Below are positions 18,229 through 28,754 of a DNA stretch of 64,000 nt, piece by piece. Source of the DNA: Skeletonema tropicum (lineage: Eukaryota > Bacillariophyta > Thalassiosirophyceae > Thalassiosirales > Thalassiosiraceae); contig CM074131.1 of the NCBI GenBank assembly GCA_037178625.1, positions 3,100,001-3,164,000 on the forward strand, in the 5' to 3' direction. A program made the position numbers and the translations under genes. The notes below the pieces were generated by a model. It had not been told where the DNA came from. It saw nothing but the letters and a program-made list of their open reading frames with translations, and did no database searches. Numbering within the stretch: position 1 is the stretch's first letter; every line of letters starts with the position of its first letter.

Positions 18229-18735
18229 GTGGGTAACACACTTAGGGGGAAAAGTGGAGCAGACAACAATCAAACACGGAGTAGTAAATTGACGCTTCTG
18301 GTGATCAGTAAAACATCTGCAAGCGCACAATTCGATATATCAAGCACAGTTTTACAAAAAGACATTTTCTCGCGACGAAGAAAGACAAAAACTAAATCGA
18401 CTAACGCCCGTGTAAAACCTGTATTTCTTTCTCGTACAGACCGATTTAGATGCTCAAAAAGCGGCTTTAGTACAGTAAATTTCTCGCTTTCAACAGGTAC
18501 TTCTTGCTTTCTACATAGGAACACATACAGATCCTACGCCGGTAGTCTCTACCGAGGACTCTACGTGTCCCTAAAGTAAACCTTCTCACTAAAAAACACA
18601 TGTACTGATTCCTACCTATAACTCTGTAGAATAATGGGGGTGAAAAATAATGAATTTTCCCACCTGTAATAGAAGGGCACCTGCGGCCCCCTATTACGCT
18701 GCTCTGCACTCCATGAACGGGGGCCCCGAGGGCCG
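18229..18735 (+). mobile_element. 3' part of GGCCCCGAGGGCC-hairpin family, copy C
   Basis: A 117-codon frame at 18229-18579 ends GTSCFLHRN...GLYVSLK, matching the frame at 1365-1634 on the minus strand. The match continues through CTTCTCACTAA...TACTGATTCCTACC and into the terminal block ending GGGGCCCCGAGGGCCGAT at about 18719-18736, after which similarity stops. This defines a common 3' end for the family. No helicase domain is seen upstream here, so this copy is truncated. Confidence 0.65.
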
Positions 18736-18792
18736 ATGACACCTAGAGGTATCGGACATGGCCCGGCAGGCCTGTCTCTTCCCGGCTTTATT

Positions 18793-19157
18793 GGTGATGG
18801 TGATGGTGATGGTACTTATGTACTTAAGACTAGGTACCCATAGGAGTTCTTGATTTATGACACCTTGCTTGACCCATACACTGGACACTTCTTTGACCCA
18901 GATGTTGGCCGAAAGGCACAGGTCACAACAAGAAATGAAAAAGGGGGGCCATGTCCGTTGGCCGCAATAGCGGCCCTCTTGTTGGTGATGGTGATGGTGA
19001 TGGTACTTATGTACTTAGACTAGGTACCCATAGGAGTTCTTGATTTATGACACCTTGCTTGACCCATACACTGGACACTTCTTTGACCCAGATGTTGGCC
19101 GAAAGACACAGGTCACAACAAGAAATGAAAAAGGGGGGCCATGTCCGTTGGCCGCAA
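18793..19157. repeat. Tandem duplication, about 190-bp unit, two copies
   Basis: The block from GGTGATGGTGATGG to GGCCGCAAT occurs at 18793-18967 and again at 18983-19157 with only a few differences (AAGGCACAG/AAGACACAG, one A indel). No protein recognised. The near identity suggests a recent duplication. Confidence 0.85.
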
Positions 19158-22100
19158 TGGAGTGACTTCATTACATACCATATTTTTGCCGCCCTGAAAT
19201 CTGATTTGCAGAATCGGAGGGGAGCGGGGAACCCCATCAAACGAAACTCGCCTTGGCCCCCTCATTTTGCTAGCACTTTTCAAAACGGCTCACTTTGAAC
19301 ACAATAACCATGGCGACCGTAGCGGCTATGGTATGGAGCGGAACGGGGGTCGGCACCACCATAAACCGGCGGCGGACACCTCAGGGGACCCATATGGCCC
19401 CATGACGCGAAGGGATTTTGTCTCCAAGGTCTCTGATGTTATTTCTTGGTTTCCTCCTACAAAAGTGACCGTTATTTACATAAAAAGCGATATCTGCATA
19501 GGCCCCCTACGCAACCTAGACCTTTTGGCCATGAGCATAGTCTATTACTCGACAACCTGACACTATTTATGATATATGGCGACATTAGACGAGGCTGCTG
19601 CCGTTCAATCCGTCCGGAACCGTCGGCATGGCGGGCACCATGATTACAACACAAAATATGGCACCGTTGGTGGGGAGGATGACTGGAGGATGATATGAAT
19701 ATCAACACTTAAATGGTGAAACAGACATGACGATGGCTACAACACATAGTGGAGTTAATGGATACAGTGGCGTCTTGTCTCCGTGTGGTGCAGTTCAGAT
19801 GGCAATCTGGCCGTGTTGTGGTGCTTGCGTCAGTCATATTATACAACACTGTGAGGGAGGGCAGAATACGTTGAGGGGGTACTGATGCAGAGGCTTTTAC
19901 GATGACCTATCATCATGGGGGACTATACTTTCAATGCTCTGTAAATGATGCTGCCTTCTGCTGGTACTACTTTCAATATCACTCGCAATACTACGGCTTC
20001 AGTGGACACAATCAAGCTTACAATCAAACTGAGATATCGGGAGACTTACTATTCAGCTTTAGCCTCATCCGTGTCGTTGTTATTGATAACTGCGCCGTCT
20101 CTTCGAGCGAAAGCAGTTGTTATTTTCCATGCCTATCATCGATGCAAGGAGGCGGCATTATGTACTAGAGAAACTGGAACCAATCTGGCATTCGAAATAA
20201 GAGAGGACTATGTGGTGACAAACAAACAATACAAGCAACTGTCGGTAAAGTCTTTAATCTGGAAGTTATGCGTTCGAATGAGGCTCGAGAAAAACTCTAC
20301 TGAAGGGTGTGGCAACAATATTATCTATGGAGGTTTGTCAGCGAAGTAGAAGAAAAGATAGTCTATTAGCAGCCGGAGTGCAAGATGTGTCTTCCTGCAT
20401 AAGACTAACTTATGCAACAATCAACATGATGATAAGAAATGTAAAGCATTATTCATATTCAATAATCCTTTTATTACTGGTTTTATTATCACAGTAGTCA
20501 GTCGCAATCTTTACACAAGCACTTATCTTGTCTTTAAGAGGTGGGTCACAACATATGTTACAGTTGATTGTTTTACAGGCAGCAGTGGATAATAACGAGC
20601 ATGGTGGCACTTGTCTAGCGTTATCACATGGACACTGGACGATATATGAACTGTTTGGGCAGGAGACTGCAATATCATGTATGTTTGCATAGTTTCTTAC
20701 CATCCAATTGATGTTTCACGCGCACACATGAATCTGTTCTTAAAGATGAAAATATTAGACCCTCAAGACATGGCCTATTAGCAGCTTCGAGGCAGATACC
20801 ATGGCGTTATGACCACCCATATCCGTCATTAATATAAATATAAAGCAGAGAATGCCGCGGGGCCCTTGTGAATCGATTATTGTGTTTCATCGTCGACGTT
20901 ATTTGCCACCTCATGCAAAATAGACCAAAAATCGATGCCTGAGATATAGCCGCCGAAACGTCTTTAGGCTCTTGATTTCATGACCTGCCGAGTATATGAG
21001 CGTTTTCTACGTCGAAAATTGATCCAGAAGATATATTTACGATGCGTTAGAATCCTAATTGATTGTGTTATGGTGGCGGCCCAACGTCATGGTTGTACTT
21101 AATGGGTTGCCGATTTGTGAGTTGTGGCGATGAAAAAAAGAGAGGGCGGCAAAAATTCTGCAAACGAAGTCACTCCATACTGTACGTTTGCTTTCAAATC
21201 CTACATAAAATTTTGGCAACCCCTTTTTGTGACTTCCAGAACGAATTTTACGACAATTCTTTTTTTAGCGCATACCGTCGTCATAAGTAGAATCGCGCTA
21301 TGGAGCCCAAAATTACTATTTTTACGCTCCAGTACCTTTAAAGTGGTTGCCAATTTCTAACTTGAAGTTTTACCCTTGACACGTCACAGATCAGTTTAGT
21401 CTGTCTGTGTGACAGTAACTGGCACTACAATACTAATTCCTACGTATCGTATGTAAAACTAAGTCTTTTGCCCTGACTCACCTCCTATTATGGCATCTAA
21501 AACGACACAACCATGGTGGAAATGGGCTCCCTACGACTAACCATAACACAGTAACTACTACGATGTTGACCCTATTTCAAAGCGTCAATGTTATTTATTT
21601 CGTCCGTAGAAGCTCACTGATACCTCACTTGTCCACTAACTCCCGTTATTGAAGCCAAAGGTAGGATTTGAGGGCAAACGTACATTAGCGGCCCTCTTGT
21701 TGCAGTAGTTCGGGTTCTTGATGAAAACCTGAAGCCCCTCAGTATTATCGAGAACTCTACCTCTTATAAATCGATGCAATTGCCAACTCAGAGTCGAAGA
21801 GGCTTGTAACGAAGCTGCAGGCGATTCTATGTGAGCAATTGGTCCTACATATGAGCAAAAACCCGGAAAGCTGCTAAAAAAGGCGAATTCCCTATAAAAC
21901 AATACTCCAAACAGCTTGTGGTGCGGAACATTTTAGAATCACTGTACACTGTTACAAGTATTCCAATCGCATTCAATCAAGACAAAATAGTCAAAAAGAC
22001 AAGATCATTCATAAGTCAAAGTCAAAAGATCAAAAAAGAGAATGTGCTTCGTGCAGATCACAATTACTGGTCATCGTACGATTGAGAGAAATCAACCCTG

Positions 22101-22168
22101 GAAGCAAGAACAAAATTCAATTACCGAGACAATAGTAGAAAAAAAACAGAATGACTTAACACGTTTCC
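19158..22168. other. 3-kb stretch without a recognisable gene
   Basis: Only short frames. The best is a minus-strand frame at 20449-20703 (84 codons, about a dozen Cys) without signal peptide or known domain; I do not call it a gene. The composition and stop density look like decayed repeat DNA. Confidence 0.45.
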
Positions 22169-22881
22169 AATCCGTCAGGGCAGTGCTTACGTGCTTGTAT
22201 GGCGCCACCGACTATAATGGGCCACTAGAAGCGCGGCTCATGTAAATATTGATTACAATATAGGCGATTTGGCTTAAAGAAGTGATGTGGGCCAGCCACA
22301 ATTGGACCTCCCAGATCAGCTACGGCTACGATTCTGTAGCATCGCTTCTACGCACGCAATCCGTCTGGGCAGTGCTAACGTGCTTGTATTGCATCACCAC
22401 CGACTATAATGGGCCACTAGAAGCGCGGCTCATGCTAATATTGATGTTGATATAGGAGATTTGGCTCAAAGAAGTGATGTGGGCCAGCCACAATTAGACC
22501 TCTCAGCTACGGCTACGAGGCTGTAGCATCGCTTTTATGCACGCAATCCGTCTGGACAGTGCTACCGAGCTTGTATGGCATCGCCACCGACTATAATGGG
22601 CCACTAGAAGCGGCTCATGCTAATATTGATGTCGATATAGGCGATTTGATACAATGCGGTGATGTGGGCCAGCCACAAGTTGACCTCTCAGATCAGCTAC
22701 GAGGCTTTGGTATGGCTCCTACGCACGCAATCCGTCTGGGCACTGCTAACGTGCTTGTATGGCATCACCATCACACCACCGACTATAATGGGCCACTAGA
22801 AGCGGCTCATGCAAATATTGATGCTGATATAGGCGATTTGATACAAAAAAGTTATGTGGGCCAGCCACAATTGGACCTCTA
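22169..22881 (+). repeat. Tandem repeat, 184-189-bp unit, nearly four copies
   Basis: Units start AATCCGTC at 22169, 22358, 22545 and 22729, with periods 189, 187 and 184. Each includes ACCGACTATAATGGGCCACTAGAAGCG and GTGGGCCAGCCACAA. In the last two units a frame (22559-22882) reads TDYNGPLEAAHANID twice, so the repeat was probably coding. Indels of one to two bases now put earlier units out of frame. Confidence 0.85.
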
Positions 22882-22882
22882 A
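22559..22882 (+). pseudogene. Remnant of a repeat protein (TDYNGPLEAAHANID units)
   Basis: 107 codons covering two units of about 61 residues with an acidic D-I-G-D-L-I segment and GQPQ.DL. No family recognised. The preceding units are frameshifted (a separate short frame at 22042-22245 ends in the first unit), so the gene is probably broken. Confidence 0.35.
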
Positions 22883-23118
22883 GATTAGGCTTGATTGGAC
22901 CTGTTAGATCTTTTCATCTGTGTTGTGCCAATTCTTTTTGCCAGAATGCTGCCAATTTTTTTGATTCTGCGCATTCGCACTTGGAGAACTTTCACTAACC
23001 ACACAAACAGATGGGTATGATTCATTTTTAGTAACTGTAGATTTATATCATGATGGAATAATTTAGTAAGTGAAACAAATTTTGGGCATGAGATTTGTAT
23101 TTTCTCATTTCCCATCCA

Positions 23119-24294
23119 TCACAACACAACATTTTCTCCCTTCTCCAAGGTATTCAAGAACATGTTCTCCATTTTCTCCGCTATATATCTTGCCTCGTTT
23201 ATCCTCCTGTTAACACAAGCAATGTTTGACCAAAAGTGAATGTCATAGTAGTCCAAGAAGCATTCTGTTACCCTCCATATGTTGCCATTTCTCCCTGCCC
23301 AATAGCATGCAAAACCGAATTGATTATCCAGCTCAGTGATAAATGTAGAAAGAAGTTGCTTTTTCCATGGGCCCATCCAGTTATACTCAAATTCTAGATA
23401 GTGTGTTCGAGACAATGCTGTTCGATAACCTCCAAGCAGCACATCCAAGTCAAAACCCTCTACGTCCACACTCAAGTAGTTGATGGTGGTGTTGGGAGGA
23501 AGATTCTCATCGACGTATGTATCTAAGCTATACATCTTAACATCCATACAGTTAGGATCATTTTTACCATGACAATTGCCAATTCCTCTATTTTCCTGAC
23601 CCACTCGGGCCCCCTTCGGAAATGGTATCGTCCCATCCTCACGAGAAAAAGCGGCGTTAACAACTTTGAAATTGTGAGTTATATTAAGGTGGGCCGCTGT
23701 CCTATTCAAAATATTGTAAGTTTGAGGCATTGGCTCAATGCAATGAAGGATAGCATCCGTGTGAGAGCCATTGGGGCTACTTTCTGGTAGACTAAACTGA
23801 GGTTCAACATCCTGGTCACAAACACTCCCATGCAACCCTGAAGAACCCCCAACATTTCCACGAATGGTATCTCTCCAGTTCGATTTCTCAAAACGTCTAT
23901 TCCCAGAACCCATTCTCAAAGCATTGAACGCATCGAATCCTTTATTACAGCCAATGAAGACTCCAACAAATGGAGATTTCAATGTCATACTAGCACTTGT
24001 TTCAGAATGGATATTAGTATAGAAGTCTTCCAGCCAGATTGATTGAGGGCATCGAGAGGCATGGCTAAAGGAGCACCTCTGCATCCAAGGCTGTCTTTTG
24101 TACTTTAAACAGTCTTCTGGGGGTAACTGCATCTTGATAGTTTTGAGCTGTTCGGGTGTACACTGAACCAATGGCTTGAGCGGTTCACTTATTATATGAG
24201 GCACAACATCTTTTGTGTTTTTTTTTGATGTAGTAGGATGAGTTGATTCCAACTCATTGAACTTTTCACGTAGATTCTTATTTTCTCTCGCCAA
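23119..24294 (-). CDS. FkbM-family (Methyltransf_21) methyltransferase-like protein, 5' end disturbed
   Basis: About 390 residues. Residues 265-287 read INYLSVDVEGFDLDVLLGG, the D-x-E-G-x-E/D signature of FkbM-type SAM-dependent methyltransferases. Upstream FVGVFIGCNKGFDAF is a degenerate SAM-binding loop. Many Cys and predicted N-glycosylation sites (NRT, NIT, NGS) suggest a secreted or Golgi protein, as is common for this family in diatoms. The visible frame begins with a coiled-coil segment and a non-ATG codon. The signal anchor that should precede it is cut off by the MITE at 24300-24577, so the native start lies upstream of the MITE or is lost. Confidence 0.75.
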   Translation of the reverse strand: MARENKNLREKFNELESTHPTTSKKNTKDVVPHIISEPLKPLVQCTPEQLKTIKMQLPPEDCLKYKRQPWMQRCSFSHASRCPQSIWLEDFYTNIHSETSASMTLKSPFVGVFIGCNKGFDAFNALRMGSGNRRFEKSNWRDTIRGNVGGSSGLHGSVCDQDVEPQFSLPESSPNGSHTDAILHCIEPMPQTYNILNRTAAHLNITHNFKVVNAAFSREDGTIPFPKGARVGQENRGIGNCHGKNDPNCMDVKMYSLDTYVDENLPPNTTINYLSVDVEGFDLDVLLGGYRTALSRTHYLEFEYNWMGPWKKQLLSTFITELDNQFGFACYWAGRNGNIWRVTECFLDYYDIHFWSNIACVNRRINEARYIAEKMENMFLNTLEKGENVVL

Positions 24295-24299
24295 TGGGT

Positions 24300-24577
24300 T
24301 TAAGAGTGTTTTTTTCTAAGAAACCTGTAGAAATCGCAGAATCTGGAACCGGCACTCAGGTCGCATGGGCACGTACACGCCACTATAGGCCCAAAATTCG
24401 AGATTGCTATTGTTGGCCAAATCCATTAGTTAAGTTAGTGATTAACAATAGGCGGACCGCCCATTTAATAATCTGCGGTCGCTTTTGCTGTAGGTGGAGT
24501 GTGGGGCGAGTAATTGAGAGGCAAAGTCAAGGCCCAGTTCCACTTTTTACCGGATTTTAAGAAAAAAACACTCTTAA
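24300..24577. mobile_element. 278-bp MITE with TTAA ends at the 5' end of the methyltransferase gene
   Basis: TTAAGAGTGTTTTTTTCT at 24300-24317 is matched in reverse at 24560-24577. Both outer tetranucleotides are TTAA, consistent with a TTAA target-site duplication as made by piggyBac-type and a few other transposases. No internal gene. It sits inside or just before the first coding exon of the gene at 23119-24294. Confidence 0.72.
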
Positions 24578-26254
24578 AAAGTACTTCGTCTGAAATATAA
24601 TGGTTAGAATTGAAATTCCTATTACAAACAGCATGCTGAAAATAATATTATTACCAGGAAGCTGACTGCGGCGCCGGGTTTCTGGCTCCTGGAGTAATGC
24701 TGGTGGATCCATTGTTGCTATTATTGTGTAGTTGGGTCAATCTCTAGGGCATCGAGGTTGTGCTGGTGGATGAGTTTTAAGGAAAGCGAAGGAGAAGAGG
24801 GGAAAAAAGGAAGAGAAAAAGAAAAGTCTGCAAGATCTATGTGCACAGCCGGAGCGGAGATAAGATTTACATTGTCGACAGATGATAAGTATGATGGACG
24901 CAGCTTGGCCTAAAAGTACCATGCAATGTTGTTCTATTGATCTCCAACTTTGAGTTGCCATTATTGTGATTTGGAAATGCTACTGATAAGCTACAGGATG
25001 CAACCCACCACAAAATAATAGTGCTTGTTTTCTAAGTATCGCAAGCTGCTAAGCACCCTTCTTTTTACCAACTTTCTTGCTGCTTTATTAGTTTGACTAT
25101 CATTGTATCATATCACTCTCTGCTTACTTTACTGTTTTGCACAAGACTCCAACACACGTTTTGATCAGCATTTGAATGCATCTGTCTCTGTGCAATGGCA
25201 GTCTCAAGAACGTCTAACCATTCATGAGAATACCACAGTGCAGAGTCTGTTGTTGCCATCGAGGAATCGGATGTTTTCCGAGGACTTGAACCCTCTTCAC
25301 TCCCCATCGTTCAGCGTCCGTATCATTATGTGTCGAATTGGGCCAAAAGTACCGCATCCAATCTAGCGTCGGACACACGCCCAAAAGCATCGATTAACGC
25401 GAGCTACCGACTTGGCCGCTTAATACCTACTATTAAGTAGGTCTAGCCTACATATACCGCATAGTGTGTGCGTAATATGTTTGTCATTCATTGTAACCGT
25501 GGTTGATGTCCAAACTTGACAGATGTATACCATCTTATATTTTACCAGTGCCACTGTAAAATACACATTTCCGTCACGATCGAATGTGATCCATCGACTA
25601 AAACACTCATGCGATTACGGGTCTGCCATTGTTGCGTTGTATATTGATCATTGGCTCTCCTAAATGAAGGCAGAACTATGATGTGATGTATTGTGTCAGC
25701 ATGAAATCGCTGTCGTTGCCTTGACTGTGAATACGTCCACGGGCATTGAGTTTTGCAGCCCACCGACCACACAATTCAAACATCATTCAAGATGGTGGAG
25801 TGTCTGTGTTGTCGTTCTATTATATTATTATTTAAGGCTGTTATTGCTTCGTATTGTCGGCCGATTGTTTATAGTGGCGTCATCTTGTGCTTGTGCATCA
25901 TCACACCAATTTCGCACCTCATTTTCCCACCTTATTTTTTGTACCTCTAAACTAAATTACCATAACATAAGATACTGATCTTACGTACAGATTTAACTAG
26001 CAGCAGCGTGTCAATTTATGTCATTTTTTTTTATTTGCTTGCAATAGCATCGAAGAAGTCACCATCATAACCATTAATAGCTTCTGCACCTTTCTGTATC
26101 ACAGTGCCCAAATTTACGAATCTATTCTATACGTTATATTCAACTTCCGGTTTGATTTGTGCCCGGGTGTATTGAATACTCAAGACAAGATAGTACGTTC
26201 CTAAACACAACAACGCGCTGCATACCCCACCAACTTTTTTCGGCACCAAGAGCA
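24578..26254. other. Intergenic stretch, no gene recognised
   Basis: 1.7 kb with only short frames. A TTTCAG acceptor-like sequence on the minus strand near 24610 could belong to an upstream exon of the methyltransferase gene, but no matching exon with a signal peptide is evident. Confidence 0.4.
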
Positions 26255-27896
26255 ATGGAGACAATCGACGCCAAGGCTTGTCCACAAGACAGCCCCGAAT
26301 TATTATTAGCAGGTCTACTACAATATCTATCCCAGAATTCATTGTTATCCCATTGGTACCGCATTTGGGATCGTCCGGATGACTACCCCGCATCAGAAGT
26401 ACGTCGACTTACAAACGAGGATGAGTTATGAGTTGCATAAAATCGATCAATTGAACAAAATGTCATTACAAAACTTCGTGGGTATAGAACACGACCACTG
26501 GATATGTTTATTGAAAAGCTGTAAGTTGGTGAAAGAAAACACGGATGGTGATATCAGTTTTACTACTGAGGATAAATGGAAAGAGTTTCTCCATGAATAC
26601 GACATTGACGCAGAGGTCGAATCAGCTAATTGTTTAAGAACAAGTAAGCGGAGGTACATTCGTCTTGGACCTAAGACTGATAACTGGCATGCAAACGCAC
26701 CACTTCAAGCGAAGAAGGAAAAATTCAGTCCACCTCGTTGCCCTAACATTGGTGTGATTGGGCGGAGGCTGAATAAAGATTTGCAATTTAGGATTGAGGA
26801 AGAACGAAATGACGAGGAAGATGATTGGGGTGACACCGGTAGCAACGACACCGATGTTGATATCAGCGATGATGCCAACAGCAACGAATGCGCTGATGAA
26901 TGCACTGACGAATATGTTGCCGAATGTGCTGACACCGGCGAAGCTGCAAAGCCATGTACATCAGCGCACCACCCGTTTCCACTCCTTCAATGTTATGGAT
27001 TGGCAGATCTTGACTTGTCGGACGAGACAGACTGCAATAGATTCAAACGCATATTGGGGGAGATGGTGGCAAAGCAGCAGCAGCAGCACACCAAAGAGAA
27101 GAATGTGGTTGAGTATTTCCAACTCCGACAGAATAAACCTACAACTGCAGTTGCAGTACGTTCACACAAGTCAGATGATGCATTCGAGTCATACCACCGA
27201 AGAAATCCGTTCCTGCAGAATGTAGTAGGTTGTCTTGACGAAGATGTAAAAGTAGGAGCCCTTCGGTTGTCGGGATATCTAGCAAAGCATCATAAGGATG
27301 AGTTTATTGATGCTGCAAATGCAGTCACTGGTGTGTTAAATGCAACTGAGAGTGCAGCTCTCTTTACTGAAGCTGGTTTGGTAGATGAACAATGGAATAC
27401 TATAATGAGACACCTTCGACAAAAATTTGATGCAAAGATTGCCTGCTCCTTACTGGATATGAAGCGCAAAAGCTATGAAGGATATACAATGCCTCGGGTA
27501 AAAGTTATCTACCATCGAGCTGGACAGAAAGATGAAGAGAGGATTACGGCAGAATATCAAGACATCAAAGCTGAGTTCAAGAAGGTGGTCGAGACGCTCT
27601 CGCGAGTTCATCTATTGAAAAAACAATAATGATACACAAAGCGTCACTACGCAGAAGATCATGGACTAGAAGCAATCGAGAATCACGCTGACTTGTGTCT
27701 GTGCCTTGAGGAATGGGTAGAACAGTTCCATCAGACTGAAAGGAAGAAAGTTGAGGAGAAATGCAAATATGAAAAAGACCCAATAAAGCACGCCGAGACT
27801 GCTGCAAAGAAGAGAGCTGGTTTGATCAACCCAGACGTCATGGCACAATGTAGAAAGACAAAGAAGCCACGAGGACCGTACAATAAAGATGATTAA
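26255..27896 (+). pseudogene. Broken gene of unknown, probably TE-related family
   Basis: Three open segments form one apparent protein: ATG 26255 to about 26420 (METIDAKACPQDSPELLLAGLL...), then 26379-27629 after a one-base frame change, then after two adjacent in-frame stops (TAA TGA at 27627-27632) a further 88 codons to 27896 in the same frame ending KKPRGPYNKDD. The middle part has an acidic Asp/Glu/Asn/Cys stretch (residues about 140-190), a Q-run and a helical C-terminal half. No catalytic motif recognised. The double stop and frame change argue for a pseudogene. Programmed events cannot be excluded. Confidence 0.5.
26379..27629 (+). CDS. Main open segment of the broken gene (416 aa), unknown function
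   Basis: The longest uninterrupted part. The first residues overlap the upstream frame; real homology probably starts near YELHKIDQLNK. It contains SYHRRNPFLQNVVGCLDEDVK and SGYLAKHHKDEFIDAANAV in the helical second half. No signal peptide or membrane segments, so probably nuclear or cytosolic. I do not recognise the family. Confidence 0.45.
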   Translation: MTTPHQKYVDLQTRMSYELHKIDQLNKMSLQNFVGIEHDHWICLLKSCKLVKENTDGDISFTTEDKWKEFLHEYDIDAEVESANCLRTSKRRYIRLGPKTDNWHANAPLQAKKEKFSPPRCPNIGVIGRRLNKDLQFRIEEERNDEEDDWGDTGSNDTDVDISDDANSNECADECTDEYVAECADTGEAAKPCTSAHHPFPLLQCYGLADLDLSDETDCNRFKRILGEMVAKQQQQHTKEKNVVEYFQLRQNKPTTAVAVRSHKSDDAFESYHRRNPFLQNVVGCLDEDVKVGALRLSGYLAKHHKDEFIDAANAVTGVLNATESAALFTEAGLVDEQWNTIMRHLRQKFDAKIACSLLDMKRKSYEGYTMPRVKVIYHRAGQKDEERITAEYQDIKAEFKKVVETLSRVHLLKKQ

Positions 27897-28208
27897 GTGT
27901 TCACTCAATTTTGAGTGACATCGAGGTTGTGCGAAGTGCTGAAAATGTAGGGATCGGTAGAATATGGTGTGCGGCAACTGTTCTTGGTATTGTTTTTGTT
28001 CGATGTTATGCATTGGATGTCCTGTGGAGTTCAGTACTCTCTCTACGGAGCGAGTCTTCATGGTCTAATTTTTTATGCAGAGATTGAGCGGGGAAATAGG
28101 GGGCAAGCGGGGGGAAGAAAAAAACTTAGCATGTAAAATTATCTATGTACTGTCCAGATAGCCCACAAAAGGGGGATGGTAGGAAAATTTTTTTAAACTA
28201 GTGGCGAA
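27897..28208. other. Intergenic, nothing recognised
   Basis: A purine-rich patch (GGGGGCAAGCGGGGGGAAGAAAAAAA near 28097) and AT-rich sequence; no gene. Confidence 0.4.
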
Positions 28209-28588
28209 CACGGTCCGGCCAACTCTCGTGTGGACGACGATTTGGGCACTCAAACTGTCCTCGTAGAAAAACCCAGGTACTACTAATTCCTATCGTAGAG
28301 CGCACATAGCCTCAGCTGAAAAAGTACGGACCCTAAATGGGCAACCCCCAGGACTTCTGTGCTCTCCATGCCTTTGGTGAGTGGGAAACCGTGGGGGTTG
28401 CCAGCTTTGGGCCAGTACTTCGACAATAATAGCGTACATATTTTCTAGCGATAGATATTCGGTCTCCTTTGTGTCAAAACAAAAATGTGAGCGAGACCGT
28501 TGTGACAGTACAGTTTTTTTTCTACGTAGGAATCAGATATCGATGCGAACCCCCAAAAAATCCAAAATGTAAGGCTGGCCGGACCGTG
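28209..28588. mobile_element. 380-bp inverted-repeat element (MITE candidate)
   Basis: CACGGTCCGGCCA at 28209-28221 is exactly inverted at 28576-28588. The interior has no gene but contains TACTAATTCCTATCGTAG near 28281 and its near reverse complement (CTACGTAGGAATCAG) near 28522, so the inverted symmetry extends inward in places. Target-site duplication not resolved. Confidence 0.55.
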
Positions 28589-28754
28589 CGAAATTGGTGT
28601 GTCATCGAGTTTTAAGGGGTGATGGATATATTTTAAGGAACTCTCAATTTAAAGACTCCTTTCAGGATTTTCTCGTTATCCTTGGACTTAATATACTTAT
28701 TCCTAAGTACGAATGTAGATCCTTGGACTTAAGTTACTCAGAGGAATTACTACA

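Noticed and set aside
20449..20703. Cys-rich small protein
   Set aside because: No signal peptide, no supported start and no similarity; a frame of 84 codons is expected by chance in a 3-kb gap.
22169..22881. CRISPR array
   Set aside because: The units are 184-189 bp with similarity along the whole unit, not short repeats with unique spacers, and the genome is eukaryotic.
26127..26393. Minus-strand frames opposite the start of the broken gene
   Set aside because: Shadows of the plus-strand frame METIDAKACPQ, which has the more protein-like composition.
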